A stretch of 64,000 nucleotides of DNA from JBCCLJ01 sp039026915 (GCA_039026915.1 JBCCLJ010000008.1:1-64000), one strand, 5' to 3'. Numbered from the stretch's first letter, positions 45,020-54,143 are shown. Made by a program: numbers and translations. The notes: generated by a model not told the origin, from the sequence alone.

Positions 45020-46246
45020 ATGTCCGAAGACCGGCGAGCGAAGAGCCAGCGGGGAGGAAAGAAGCGCCGTCGCGGCGGCCGCCAACGACGGGGCCGAGGC
45101 GGCACGGGCGCTCGCAGCGAGCCCACGCTCCACCACATCGTGAAGCGTCTCTCGGAGCGGCTGCGGGCCGACGCCGATCCGGCAGCACTCCAGGGAGGTG
45201 CTGCTGGCGGCTACGTCGAAGTCTCTGTTCGGCTGCCGCTCGAGCCGGCTGCTCGGGCCGACATCGAGGTGAAGCTGCTCGAAGAGCGGTTGAAGGCAGC
45301 GCGCGAGGATCTGCTGGCCAAGAACACCGTTTTCTCTTCCGGACGGGTCTTCTGTTTGAGGTGCGCTTCGACCGACTGCAAGCACGCCGTCCCGCCCTCG
45401 GAGCGGAGCGTCTTTGCCGGCTACTCACCGACGGGTCTGCCGCGCTTCGCCGAGTGGCCCGAGCTCCTGCTCGAGCGTCGGGACGACCGGCTCGACGAGG
45501 TGCACGAGCGGCCGGCGCGATTCGTCGCTCGCGTCGCCACGCCGGACGAGCTCGTCGGCTCGGTTCTCGACGTCTATCGATCGGATCTCGGCTTTCGCCT
45601 TTGGGGGCAGGTCGATGCGGGCTGGTTCACCTCTCCGCGCACCGGCGACGCAGACCGTCAGGCGCTGAGCCTGCAGATCCTGTCACTGAAGAGCCCGGGA
45701 AGGCCCTGGCGCTTTGGCCTGAATGCCGTCGGCGTCGCGCCGGGAGGTGAGCCGCTCGAGACCCGGGTCGATCAGTGGGAGGTGCTGCCGTGGACCGAGG
45801 CGGTGAGATGGTGTCGCGGCCTGTTGGGAGACATCGAGCGGAAGGCCAACGCTCAGCTCGACTCCACGTCCTGGCAGCCTCGCGCCGAGGGGCTCGCGGC
45901 GGCGCTCGCTCGCCGCCTCGAGAAGGCCTCCCGCGCGACGCAGAGAAAGACGGTGCATGCGCGCGAGCGCCAACGGCAGCAGCGTCCGACGGGGATGGCT
46001 CTCTCCGATCTGAGGACGGCGGGAAGCGACCGCATCCTCTTCGACACCAAGTACGAGACGTTGATCGTGCTCGGTGACAAGGGCAGAGCGCACGCCTTTT
46101 TGCCCGATGGTCGGCTGGTCACCAGCGTGCGCTACACGCCTGCCAGCATCCAGCGTCGTCGCAACAACGGGCGCTGGCGTCCGGCCAAGGACGAGGAGGT
46201 TGCGCAGCTGCAGCGCTCGGCCGCCGCACCGCCCGCGAGCCGCTAG
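45020..46246 (+). CDS. Hypothetical protein with Arg/Gly-rich N-terminus and CxxC-CxH motif
   Basis: This 408-residue protein has a very basic Arg/Gly-rich start (residues about 9-30, several RGG-like steps) suggestive of nucleic-acid binding. Near residue 115 is C-x2-C-x4-C-x-H (FCLRCASTDCKH), reminiscent of a SWIM zinc finger. The middle contains Trp-rich segments, and the C-terminal half is again basic (KASRATQRKTVHARERQRQQR) and ends in a short beta-rich region. No known family could be named. It has no signal peptide. The gene overlaps the convergent PilZ gene by 4 bp. RNA or ribosome association is a guess from composition. Confidence 0.65.
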   Translation: MSEDRRAKSQRGGKKRRRGGRQRRGRGGTGARSEPTLHHIVKRLSERLRADADPAALQGGAAGGYVEVSVRLPLEPAARADIEVKLLEERLKAAREDLLAKNTVFSSGRVFCLRCASTDCKHAVPPSERSVFAGYSPTGLPRFAEWPELLLERRDDRLDEVHERPARFVARVATPDELVGSVLDVYRSDLGFRLWGQVDAGWFTSPRTGDADRQALSLQILSLKSPGRPWRFGLNAVGVAPGGEPLETRVDQWEVLPWTEAVRWCRGLLGDIERKANAQLDSTSWQPRAEGLAAALARRLEKASRATQRKTVHARERQRQQRPTGMALSDLRTAGSDRILFDTKYETLIVLGDKGRAHAFLPDGRLVTSVRYTPASIQRRRNNGRWRPAKDEEVAQLQRSAAAPPASR

Positions 46247-46893
46247 TCGGAAGACGCCTGCTCGAAGGCTTCTCGGACCGGTCCGAGCCGATCCTTCGGT
46301 TCGACGCGCAGCCGCAGCCTCGAAGCGGGGTCGACGCTCTCCGCCGAGCTCAGCGGATGAATGCCGATCACCTGGCAGCGGAGTCGGCCTTCCAGGCCTT
46401 CGACTTCGAGCTCGAACTCCGTGTCGAGGGACGGAAGGAGATCCGCCTCGACGGTCATGGTGTCGTCTTCGAGGCTCAGGATGCTGCACGGGTGCGACGA
46501 GCTGAAGGGTACTTCGGCGTCCCCGATCTCGAAGCGACCGAAGACGCGGCGGCTCGCGCCGGCGTTGCCGACGCGGTCGATGAAGTCGAGGATCTGCGTC
46601 GCGTTCTCCGACACCGTCGCGGCAAACTCGATGCCGGACTGAAAGGCTGCGACCGACTCTCCGGGAGCGTTTCCCCGCGGCCGAAAGTGGCACCAAACGA
46701 CGCGGCCGTCCTGGTTCATCGGTGAGCCGATCCTGTAGCTCTCGCCGACGTTCAGACGTGCTTCGGTCTCCACCGCCATGCCCGCGACGCTCAGATTGAG
46801 AATCCGTCCAGTCGTCTGGCTGTGAATCGTGCCGAAGAGTCCGCGGGACTCGTCCTCGGCAGGAGCTGGAGAGGCGGGGGACTTCGTGCTCAT
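46243..46893 (-). CDS. PilZ-domain protein
   Basis: This 216-residue protein's first half matches PilZ: a GRILNLSVAGMAVETEARLNVGE strand-turn (the N-x-S-x2-G motif) and a GRVVWCHFRP-type strand ending with SGIEF. The c-di-GMP R-x3-R motif is not clear at the N-terminus, so nucleotide binding is uncertain. The second half (about 115-216) has a similar beta-rich pattern and may be a second, degenerate copy. Probable role: c-di-GMP-linked control of surface behaviour. Confidence 0.7.
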   Translation of the reverse strand: MSTKSPASPAPAEDESRGLFGTIHSQTTGRILNLSVAGMAVETEARLNVGESYRIGSPMNQDGRVVWCHFRPRGNAPGESVAAFQSGIEFAATVSENATQILDFIDRVGNAGASRRVFGRFEIGDAEVPFSSSHPCSILSLEDDTMTVEADLLPSLDTEFELEVEGLEGRLRCQVIGIHPLSSAESVDPASRLRLRVEPKDRLGPVREAFEQASSD

Positions 46894-46987
46894 GACCGTA
46901 GACCAGTATAGGGCAGCCCGCGAGCGACGCGGCGAGGTCCGAGGGGCGGCCGCGGTGAACTGCGCCGGCGGTTGCTAGTGTGCGCGC

Positions 46988-47770
46988 ATGACGCAAGAGC
47001 CTCCAGGACGCTCGAAGCGGTTCCCGGTCCGGCGCGATGGAGCTGCACGCGAGCTCGATGACGTGGTCGTCGAGGAGGCCTTGGAGATTCGGCTTGCAAG
47101 CCGGCCGCTGGCGGTGACGATGCGCACGCCGGGCGACGACGTTGAGCTGGCGCTGGGCTTCCTGCACTCCGAACGAGTCGTAGAGACAGCTTCCGAGATC
47201 GTCTCGTGCACGCAGACGGGGAGCCAGGTCGTCGAGGTCGAGCTGGCGACAGCCGCGCTCGATCGATGGGCCCGCCGCGGCGTCGAGCGGGAGTTTCGGA
47301 TCACGGCCGCCTGCGGCGCCTGCGGCAGACCGAGCCTCGAGGACGTCGAGCGCGACGTTCCCAGAGTTCGCCCATGGCGCCCAAGTCTGGACCTCGTACG
47401 AAGTCTCCCCGGCAGTCTCCGTGAAGAGCAGCGGGTCTTCACTCGAACGGGCGGCTGTCACGCGGCGGCGCTCTTCGGTCGTCGCGGCGAACTCGTCTGC
47501 AGCTATGAGGACGTCGGCAGGCACAACGCCGTCGACAAGGTCGTCGGGCGGCTACTGCAGGACGGTGCGCTGCCGGCTGTAGAGACGATCCTGGTGGTCA
47601 GCGGTCGCGCCGGTTTCGAACTGGTCGAGAAGGCGGCGCTGGCGGGAATCCCGGCGATGGCTTCGGTCGGTGCGACGACGAGCGCCGCGGTCGACGTGGC
47701 GCAGAAGGCAGGGCTCGAGCTCTTCTGCTTCGTCTCCGAGCAGAGCGCCGTCCGGTTCGACCTCCAGTGA
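46988..47770 (+). CDS. fdhD: Formate dehydrogenase accessory sulfurtransferase FdhD
   Basis: This 260-residue protein has the conserved C-G-A-C pair (Cys109, Cys112) in ITAACGACG, TGGCHAAALF and EDVGRHNAVDKVVG, all hallmarks of FdhD. The family transfers sulfur from a cysteine desulfurase to the molybdenum or tungsten cofactor of formate dehydrogenase. No formate dehydrogenase gene is in the window, so its client lies elsewhere. Confidence 0.95.
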   Translation: MTQEPPGRSKRFPVRRDGAARELDDVVVEEALEIRLASRPLAVTMRTPGDDVELALGFLHSERVVETASEIVSCTQTGSQVVEVELATAALDRWARRGVEREFRITAACGACGRPSLEDVERDVPRVRPWRPSLDLVRSLPGSLREEQRVFTRTGGCHAAALFGRRGELVCSYEDVGRHNAVDKVVGRLLQDGALPAVETILVVSGRAGFELVEKAALAGIPAMASVGATTSAAVDVAQKAGLELFCFVSEQSAVRFDLQ

Positions 47771-47776
47771 GCGCAA

Positions 47777-47800
47777 GGGCGCCGTCCGTGGACGGCGCCC
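47777..47800. terminator. Perfect GC hairpin between convergent fdhD and glnK
   Basis: GGGCGCCGTCC-GT-GGACGGCGCCC forms an 11-bp perfect stem midway between the two stops. No U-run lies on either side. A bidirectional transcript end is the simplest reading. Confidence 0.55.
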
Positions 47801-47807
47801 GAGAGAC

Positions 47808-48149
47808 TCAACCGATGGCCACCTCGCCCGCCTCTCCGGTTCGGATGCGCACACAGTCGTCGAGATCGATGACGAAGATCTTCCCGTCTCCGATCTCTCC
47901 GGTGTGAGCGGCGCCTGAGATGGCCTCGATGCACTGCGGAACGAACTCGTCGTTGACCGCGACTTCGAGTTTGACCTTGCGCAGCAGGCTGCCGGCCTCT
48001 TTGTGGCTCCGGTAGACCTCGGAGATGCCCTTCTGGCGGCCTCGGCCCATGACCTGTGAAACGGTGACGAGGTGAATCTCCGCCTTCTGCAGGCGATCGA
48101 GGATCTCGTTGAGACGGTCGGGTTGGCAAACGGCGACGACGTACTTCAT
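47808..48149 (-). CDS. glnK: PII nitrogen-regulatory protein (GlnB/GlnK family), no Tyr51
   Basis: This 113-residue protein aligns without gaps to E. coli PII: GRGRQKG (Q39 region), Lys58 and Lys60 (RKVKLEVAV), TGEIGDGKIFV and RIRTGEAG are conserved, so ATP/ADP and 2-oxoglutarate binding is likely. The T-loop differs strongly: Tyr46 is kept but residues 47-57 read RSHKEAGSLLR, with Glu at position 51 in place of the uridylylated Tyr. It cannot be controlled by GlnD at that site. It is directly downstream of amtB (10 bp), with GAGGAGG before its ATG, so it probably gates the ammonium channel. Confidence 0.94.
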   Translation of the reverse strand: MKYVVAVCQPDRLNEILDRLQKAEIHLVTVSQVMGRGRQKGISEVYRSHKEAGSLLRKVKLEVAVNDEFVPQCIEAISGAAHTGEIGDGKIFVIDLDDCVRIRTGEAGEVAIG

Positions 48150-48159
48150 TGGAACCTCC

Positions 48160-49494
48160 TCAGTCGACCAGCGTGTAGGCCGCTTCGCGGTGAGATGTGA
48201 GGTCGAGTCCGACCCGTTCTTCGTCGCTCGTGACGCGCAGGCCCAGCGTCAGGTCGATGACTTTCAGGAGGATGGCCGAAGCGACCGTCGCCCAGACTAT
48301 GGTGTAAATGACGGCCTTCATTTGAAGGGCGACCTGGCCGGCGTTGCCGTAGAAGAGACCGTTGGTGTCGTTGCCGGGAACCGCCGAGGTGGCCCACAGT
48401 CCGGCAGCGATCGCGCCCCAGATCCCGGCCACGCCGTGCACGCCGAAGACGTCGAGTGAGTCGTCGTAGCCGAGCCTCGGCTTGAGCAGCGTCACCGCCA
48501 AGTAGCCGAAGACCGAGGCGCCGAAGCCAACACCGAGCGCTCCGGCGGCATTGACCGAGCCGCAGGCCGGGGTGATGCCGACGAGGCCGGCCACCGCGCC
48601 GGTGATGACGCCGAGAACGGTGGGGTGCTTGTCGCGCACCCACTCGATCAACGCCCAGGCGAGAGCGCCGGCGGCCGTCGCAATGTGCGTCACGACGAAG
48701 GCGTTGGCTGCGGAAGCGTTGGCCGCAACGGCGGAGCCGGCGTTGAAGCCGAACCAACCGAACCAGAGCAGCCCCGTGCCGAGCACGGCGAACGGCAGGT
48801 TGTGGGGCGGCGACATGTCGCGCGGGTGACCCTGGCGCTTGCCGAGGAAGAGGGCGGCAACCAGAGCCGAGATGCCGGCGTTGATGTGGACGACGGTGCC
48901 GCCGGCGAAGTCGAGAGCGCCGTCACCGCCGAGCCCGAAGAATCCCTCGGCTCCGCCCCACACCCAGTGAGCGACGGGGCAGTAGACGACGAGCAGCCAG
49001 ACCGAGCAGAAGATGCAGATGGCGCTGAACTTCATACGCTCGGCAAAGGCACCGACCATGAGAGCCGGAGTGATGATGGCGAACATCGCCTGGAAGATCA
49101 TGAAGAGCTGGCCTGGAATCGCCGTTCCGTCCCAGGCGTCGAAGCCGACGCCGTTCAGCATCACGTAGTCGAAGCCGCCCGCGAAGCCGCCGAAGGCGTC
49201 GGGGGCAAAGGCCAGGCTGAAGCCGACGACGACCCAGAGCACCGTCATCAGGGCCATGCAGAAGAAGCACTGCATCAGGATGGAGAGCACGTTCTTGCGG
49301 CGAACGAGGCCGCCGTAGAAGAAGGCGAGCCCGGGCGTCATCAGCAGGACGAGAGCGCTGGCGGTGAGCATCCAGGCGGTGTCTCCGGCGTCGATGCCCT
49401 CCTGGGCGGCGGCGGGACTGGCGGCGAACAGAGCGAGTGCGACCACTACGAACAGAGCGAATCGCACCCCTCGAGGTGTTTGCATGCGAAACAT
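48160..49494 (-). CDS. amtB: Ammonium transporter (Amt family)
   Basis: This 444-residue protein has an N-terminal signal-like helix (ending SPAAAQ) followed by eleven helices of the Amt channel, with the signature DFAGGTVVHINAGISALVAAL and the pore His in FGVHGVAGIWGA. It conducts ammonia/ammonium across the inner membrane. The start at 49494 (MFRMQ) has GGAGG five bases upstream; in-frame codons further upstream lie in the promoter. It is transcribed with glnK from a sigma-54-type promoter. Confidence 0.96.
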   Translation of the reverse strand: MFRMQTPRGVRFALFVVVALALFAASPAAAQEGIDAGDTAWMLTASALVLLMTPGLAFFYGGLVRRKNVLSILMQCFFCMALMTVLWVVVGFSLAFAPDAFGGFAGGFDYVMLNGVGFDAWDGTAIPGQLFMIFQAMFAIITPALMVGAFAERMKFSAICIFCSVWLLVVYCPVAHWVWGGAEGFFGLGGDGALDFAGGTVVHINAGISALVAALFLGKRQGHPRDMSPPHNLPFAVLGTGLLWFGWFGFNAGSAVAANASAANAFVVTHIATAAGALAWALIEWVRDKHPTVLGVITGAVAGLVGITPACGSVNAAGALGVGFGASVFGYLAVTLLKPRLGYDDSLDVFGVHGVAGIWGAIAAGLWATSAVPGNDTNGLFYGNAGQVALQMKAVIYTIVWATVASAILLKVIDLTLGLRVTSDEERVGLDLTSHREAAYTLVD

Positions 49495-49561
49495 ACGATC
49501 CTCCGGGGGAGCTGTGCCGGCGAAGCCGGCGGACAAGAAAATTGTCGGTATCCACCAGCTC

Positions 49562-49577
49562 AGCAAGTCGCGGGCCA
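49562..49577 (-). promoter_or_regulatory. Sigma-54 promoter of amtB-glnK
   Basis: On the minus strand, TGGCCCG-CGAC-TTGCT matches the -24/-12 consensus TGGCACG-N4-TTGCW with one mismatch and the invariant GG/GC spacing. The predicted start near 49550 gives a leader of about 56 nt, which holds a GCCGGC-GAA-GCCGGC hairpin (49516-49530). An NtrC-type activator site was not identified by eye. Confidence 0.65.
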
Positions 49578-49765
49578 CTCGGTGTCCTGTGCCGGAAATG
49601 TCCATCAAGTCCATTGAAGACAGTTGTTTTGGCACTTCTCGACGGTTTCTTACGGCATCTGTCGTTTGCTACGTAAATGTAGTTCTTGAGACCAGTCGAT
49701 ACGATTTTATTTCAGCGGGCGTGAGAGCTCGGACCGACTCTTTTGCAGAAATGTCCGTCTGGGGG

Positions 49766-49795
49766 TTGACTTCTCCGATCAACACTCCGTATCTT
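49766..49795 (+). promoter_or_regulatory. Promoter of the lysine (AAA/LysW) operon
   Basis: TTGACT (49766-49771), an 18-bp spacer and TATCTT (49790-49795) predict a start near 49802, 35 nt before the leader ORF. It is very like the ilv-leu promoter in the same window. Confidence 0.7.
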
Positions 49796-49836
49796 CCGCC
49801 CGCCTGCAGCGCCAACGCTGCTCCGGCTCGGAACCG

Positions 49837-49953
49837 ATGAAGACCCGCATTCCAGCACCGACGATCGCTCCGGCGACCCTCGCCTTCGACGCAGCCAAGG
49901 CTGCGAAAGCCGTGCTGTGCAAGCGGGAGGAGAAGAAGACCTCGCCCATCTGA
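49837..49953 (+). CDS. Lysine-rich leader peptide of the LysW operon
   Basis: This 38-codon ORF (ATG 49837, TGA 49951) lies between the promoter and an intrinsic terminator. Its second half is rich in lysine: Lys at 21, 24, 29, 33 and 34, with Arg30, giving AAKAAKAVLCKREEKK. The adjacent AAG AAG pair (49933-49938) ends 12 nt before the stop. This is the layout of an amino-acid-sensing leader. It is too short for routine gene calling, its ribosome-binding site is weak (CGGAA), and it has no other recognisable function. Confidence 0.75.
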   Translation: MKTRIPAPTIAPATLAFDAAKAAKAVLCKREEKKTSPI

Positions 49954-49981
49954 AGGGGTGCCATCCCGTCTCGGTTCACGA

Positions 49982-50013
49982 GCCCGGCATCCTGATGGAT
50001 GCCGGGCTTTTTT
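49982..50013 (+). terminator. Attenuator terminator of the LysW operon
   Basis: GCCCGGCATCC-TGAT-GGATGCCGGGC is a perfect 11-bp stem followed by six T, 28 bp after the leader stop and 53 bp before homocitrate synthase. A segment just after the leader stop, GGGTGCC (49956-49962), can pair with GGCATCC (49986-49992) in the first arm and would block the terminator. Confidence 0.85.
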
Positions 50014-50066
50014 CGTTGGTGAACGAGACTTCGCGGGAGAGGCGCTCTCTACTCGAGACACTCGCC

Positions 50067-51257
50067 ATGCAATCCACCGAATCCAGCCCTCCGCCGATTC
50101 CCCGTTCGTTTCCCGCTCGCTGGTCGATCATCGAGTCGACCCTGCGAGAGGGGGAGCAGTTCGCCAACGCCTTCTTCTCGCTGGAGCAGAAACTCGAGAT
50201 CGCTCGCCGTCTCGACGCTTTCGGCGTCGAGTACCTCGAGCTGACCTCACCGATGGCGAGCCCTGCGAGTCGTCGCGACTGCGAGCAGATCGCGCGATTG
50301 GGGCTGCGCGCCAAGATCCTCACGCACACTCGCTGCCACCTCGAGGACGCGAAGGTGGCGATCGACACGGGTGTCGACGGTGTCGACGTCGTCATCGGAA
50401 CGAGCAGCCTGCTGCGCCAGTTCTCGCATGGCCTCGAGATCGACGAGATCGTCGAGCGCGCGGCCGAGGTGGTTGGCTTCATTCGCCGGGCCGGCCTTGA
50501 AGTGCGCTTCAGTACGGAGGACAGCTTTCGGTCCGACGAGGCGGACCTGTTGCGTGCTTACAGCGCGGTCGACGCGCTGGGCGTCGATCGGGTCGGTATT
50601 GCCGACACGGTGGGTTGCGCTACTCCGATGCAGGTCGCTCAACTGGTGCGCAAGGTTCGCGAAACGGTGAGCTGCGACATCGAGTTTCACGGCCACGACG
50701 ACACGGGCTGCGCTGTCGCCAATGCCTTCTGCGCACTGGAGCAGGGCGCCAGCCACGTCGACACCTCGGTCCTCGGCATCGGCGAGCGCAACGGCATCAC
50801 TCCGCTCGGGGCCTTCATCGCACGCATGGTCGTCGTCCAGCCCGAAGAGGTCCGCAGTCGCTACGACCTGCCGTCGCTGCGCGGGCTCGAGAACTACGTT
50901 GCCGATCTCGTCGGAGTCGACGTGCCGTTCAACAACTGCGTCACCGGCTTCGCCGCCTTTACCCACAAGGCAGGGATCCATGCCAAGGCGATCCTGAACA
51001 ACCCGAGCACCTACGAGATCCTGGCTCCCGAAGACTTCGGACTCGAGCGGTACGTTCACGTCGCGCACCGACTCACCGGCTGGAACGCTCTGCAGGATCG
51101 TGCGGCGCAGCTGGGACTCGACCTGAGCCCCGACGAACTGCGAGAGATCACGGCGCGCGTCAAGGCGTTGGCTGACACCAAGCGCCTGAGTCTCGACGAC
51201 GTCGACGCTCTCCTGCGCAGCGCGGGCGCGCCGGCCGAACGGGAGGCGGCGTCGTGA
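50067..51257 (+). CDS. hcs: Homocitrate synthase (AAA pathway)
   Basis: This 396-residue HMGL-like TIM-barrel enzyme has ESTLREGEQFANAFF (the STLREGEQ form of homocitrate/citramalate synthases rather than DTTLRDGEQS), EFHGHDDTGCAVANAFCALEQGA and FTHKAGIHAKAIL. It lacks the C-terminal LeuA allosteric domain, like Thermus homocitrate synthase, where lysine binds the active site directly. It condenses 2-oxoglutarate with acetyl-CoA. The start is ATG at 50067. The stop overlaps the next gene's GTG (GTGA). The operon context with homoaconitase and LysW genes makes the function clear. Confidence 0.93.
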   Translation: MQSTESSPPPIPRSFPARWSIIESTLREGEQFANAFFSLEQKLEIARRLDAFGVEYLELTSPMASPASRRDCEQIARLGLRAKILTHTRCHLEDAKVAIDTGVDGVDVVIGTSSLLRQFSHGLEIDEIVERAAEVVGFIRRAGLEVRFSTEDSFRSDEADLLRAYSAVDALGVDRVGIADTVGCATPMQVAQLVRKVRETVSCDIEFHGHDDTGCAVANAFCALEQGASHVDTSVLGIGERNGITPLGAFIARMVVVQPEEVRSRYDLPSLRGLENYVADLVGVDVPFNNCVTGFAAFTHKAGIHAKAILNNPSTYEILAPEDFGLERYVHVAHRLTGWNALQDRAAQLGLDLSPDELREITARVKALADTKRLSLDDVDALLRSAGAPAEREAAS

Positions 51258-52611
51258 GTGCGCCCGCGACCTTCGCTCAAAAGGCGCTTGCACGCTCGGC
51301 GGGCCGTGACGTCTCGGTCGCCGGCGACCTCGAGCCGGGCACGCTGCTCACGGTACGTCCGCACGTCGTCCTGAGCCACGACAACTCTGCGGCGATCCGA
51401 GAGATCTGGTTGCGCTTCGAGCAGGAGCGCGTCGTGATCCCCGAGCGCATCGCCATCACGCTCGACCACGCCGTCCCGGCGCCGACGCCGGCGCACGCAG
51501 AGAACCATCGGATCATTCGCGACTTCGTCGCCGAGCAGGGCATCGCGAACTTTCACGACGTCGGGCGCGGGATCTGCCACCAGGTGCACTCGGAGGAGGC
51601 GGCGGTGCTTCCCGGCCAGCTGATCCTCGGCGCCGACAGCCACACGCCGCACTTCGGATGGCTCGGAGCCTTCGGTGCCGGCGTAGGACGTTCCGAGGTG
51701 GCCGTGCTCTGGGCCACTGGCGAGCTCTGGCTGCAGGTTCCGGAGACGATTCGACTCGTTCTCGAGGGCAGCCTGGGAAGCGACGTCACGGCCAAGGACG
51801 TCGCGCTTCATCTCATCTCCCACTTGGGCGCCGACTTCGCCAACTACCGCTGCGTCGAGTTGTCAGGCGAGGCCGTCGAGGCTCTGTCGCTCGACGGGCG
51901 CGCCGCCCTCGCGAACATGATGGCGGAGATGGGGGCCAAGGCCTCCTTCGTGGCGCCCGACGAGGCCGTCCGGCGGTTCGTGGCACGCCGCCTCGCTCGG
52001 CGCCTCGGCGTGACGGAGGCTGCAGCTCTCCAGCGCGTCGAAGAGAGCGTCCTGCTCTCCGATTCGGAGGCCGAGGTCGAGCGCACCGTGACGCTGAGCG
52101 CCAGCGAGATCGAGCCCGTCGTCGCGCGGCCGCCGCGTGTCGACGATGCAGTCCCAGTCTCCGAGCTGCGCGAGGTGACCGTCGACCAGGCCTTCGTCGG
52201 AACCTGCACCAACGGTCGGCTCGAAGACCTGCGAGCGGTGCGCGACGTCGTCGCAGGGCGCCGGGTCGCGCGCGGCACGCGCTTTCTCGTCGTTCCCGCT
52301 TCTTCGGAGGTGCTCGCCGAGGCCACGCGCCGCGGCTGGATCGGCGAGATTCTTGCGGCCGGCGTTCATCTCGGGACTCCGGGCTGCGGCCCCTGCATGG
52401 GCAACCACCTGGGGGTGCTGGCGGCGGGTGAGGTCTGCATCAGCTCGGCCAATCGCAACTTCCGCGGACGCATGGGTAACCCGGAGAGCGAGGTCTACCT
52501 GGCGTCTCCCGCGGTCGTCGCCGCGAGCGCCGTCGCCGGGCGCATCGTCTCGCCGCGGGAGCTGGAGCGCGACCCCCAAGAGCGTCATGAAGACGGGCAA
52601 GCGGTGGCCTC

Positions 52612-52615
<4 letters not shown>
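51254..52615 (+). CDS. lysT: Homoaconitase large subunit
   Basis: This 453-residue aconitase-family protein has the [4Fe-4S] Cys in GTCTNGR and GTPGCGPCMGNHLG, with LGADSHTPHFGWLGAFGAGVG and SSANRNFRGRMGNPES. It is a second LeuC-type protein in the window, distinct from the leucine enzyme at 27849. With the small subunit encoded next it converts homocitrate to homoisocitrate via homoaconitate. GTG start coupled to hcs; ATGA overlap with the small-subunit gene. Confidence 0.92.
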
Positions 52616-53120
<505 letters not shown>

Positions 53121-53124
<4 letters not shown>

Positions 53125-54143
53125 GCGCCCTGCGTATCGCACTTCTCGGTGGCGACGGCGTCGGACCCGAAGTGGTCAGCGCGGTGGCGCCGCTTCTCGC
53201 AGTGCTCGAACCGGACGTCGAAACCGTCGAGCTCGCCATGGGCTTCGGATGCTTCGAGCGCGAAGGCCACGCGCTGCCGCCGGCGACGATCGAGGGCCTG
53301 CGGAGCTGCCGCGGAGCGCTCTTCGGTGCCGTCGGCTCGCCGTCGCATCCGGTCTCGGGCTACCGCTCGCCGCTGCTCGAGGTGCGCCGCACCTTCGAGC
53401 TCTTCGCGAACCTGAGGCCGCTCGTCTCGATGCCCGGCGACGGAACGATCGACGCGGTCGTCGTGCGCGAAAACACCGAGGGTCTGTACAGCGGACGCGA
53501 GCGGCTCGAGGGAGAGGGTGACGAGGCTGTGGCCGTGGCCGAGCGCGTCGTCTCCGTCCGCGCCACCGAGCGCATCGTGCGCGCCGCGGCGACGCTCGCT
53601 CGGGAGCGGCTCGAGCAGGGCCGCAACGCACGGCTGACCATCGTGCACAAGGCCAACGTTCTCCGCACCAGCGACGGACTCTTCCGCGAAACGGCCTTGC
53701 GCGTTGCGTCCGACTTCCCCGAACTCCAGGTCGAGGAACAGCTCGTCGATTCGATGGCCTATCGTCTCGTGCTCGAGCCTGAACGCTACGGCGTGATCGT
53801 CGCCTCCAATCTCTACGGCGACGTGCTCAGCGACCTCGGTGCTGCCCTCGTCGGTGGACTGGGCGTCGTCCCCAGCGCCAACGTCGGCGACCGCTTCGTA
53901 CTCGCCGAGCCGGTGCACGGCAGCGCCCCCGACCTCGCCGGCCGCGGCCTTGCCAACCCCATCGCCACGGCTCGAGCGTTGGCGATGCTGCTCGAGCGAC
54001 TGGAGCGCCTGGCTGGCGCACGCACGCTTGACCGTGCCATCGAGCGCGTCTTGCTCGAGGGCCCTCGTACCCCTGATCTCGGCGGTTCGGCGACGACGCG
54101 AGAGGTGGCGCACTGCCTGCTCTCGCTGGTCGAGCGAACCTGA
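53121..54143 (+). CDS. hicd: Homoisocitrate dehydrogenase
   Basis: This 340-residue beta-decarboxylating dehydrogenase has LLGGDGVGPEV, RENTEGLYSG, IVHKANVLR, SNLYGDVLSDLGAALVGGLG and EPVHGSAPDLAGRGLANP. The substrate loop LLEVRRTFELFANLRP has Arg where LeuB in this window has Leu/Lys (ILKLRSELGLF), the change that in Thermus distinguishes homoisocitrate from isopropylmalate specificity. It yields 2-oxoadipate. GTG start coupled to lysU. The following 71 bp hold a strong Shine-Dalgarno sequence (AAGGAG) for lysW. Confidence 0.92.

Noticed and set aside
49598..49690. TGGCAC-like sequence on the plus strand as a sigma-54 site for the lysine operon
   Set aside because: TGGCAC near 49633 is not followed by TTGC at the required spacing. 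The TTGACT/TATCTT promoter at 49766 is better placed.
50067..51257. Second 2-isopropylmalate synthase or citramalate synthase
   Set aside because: It lacks the regulatory domain and is embedded with homoaconitase, homoisocitrate dehydrogenase and lysW; homocitrate synthase is the coherent reading.
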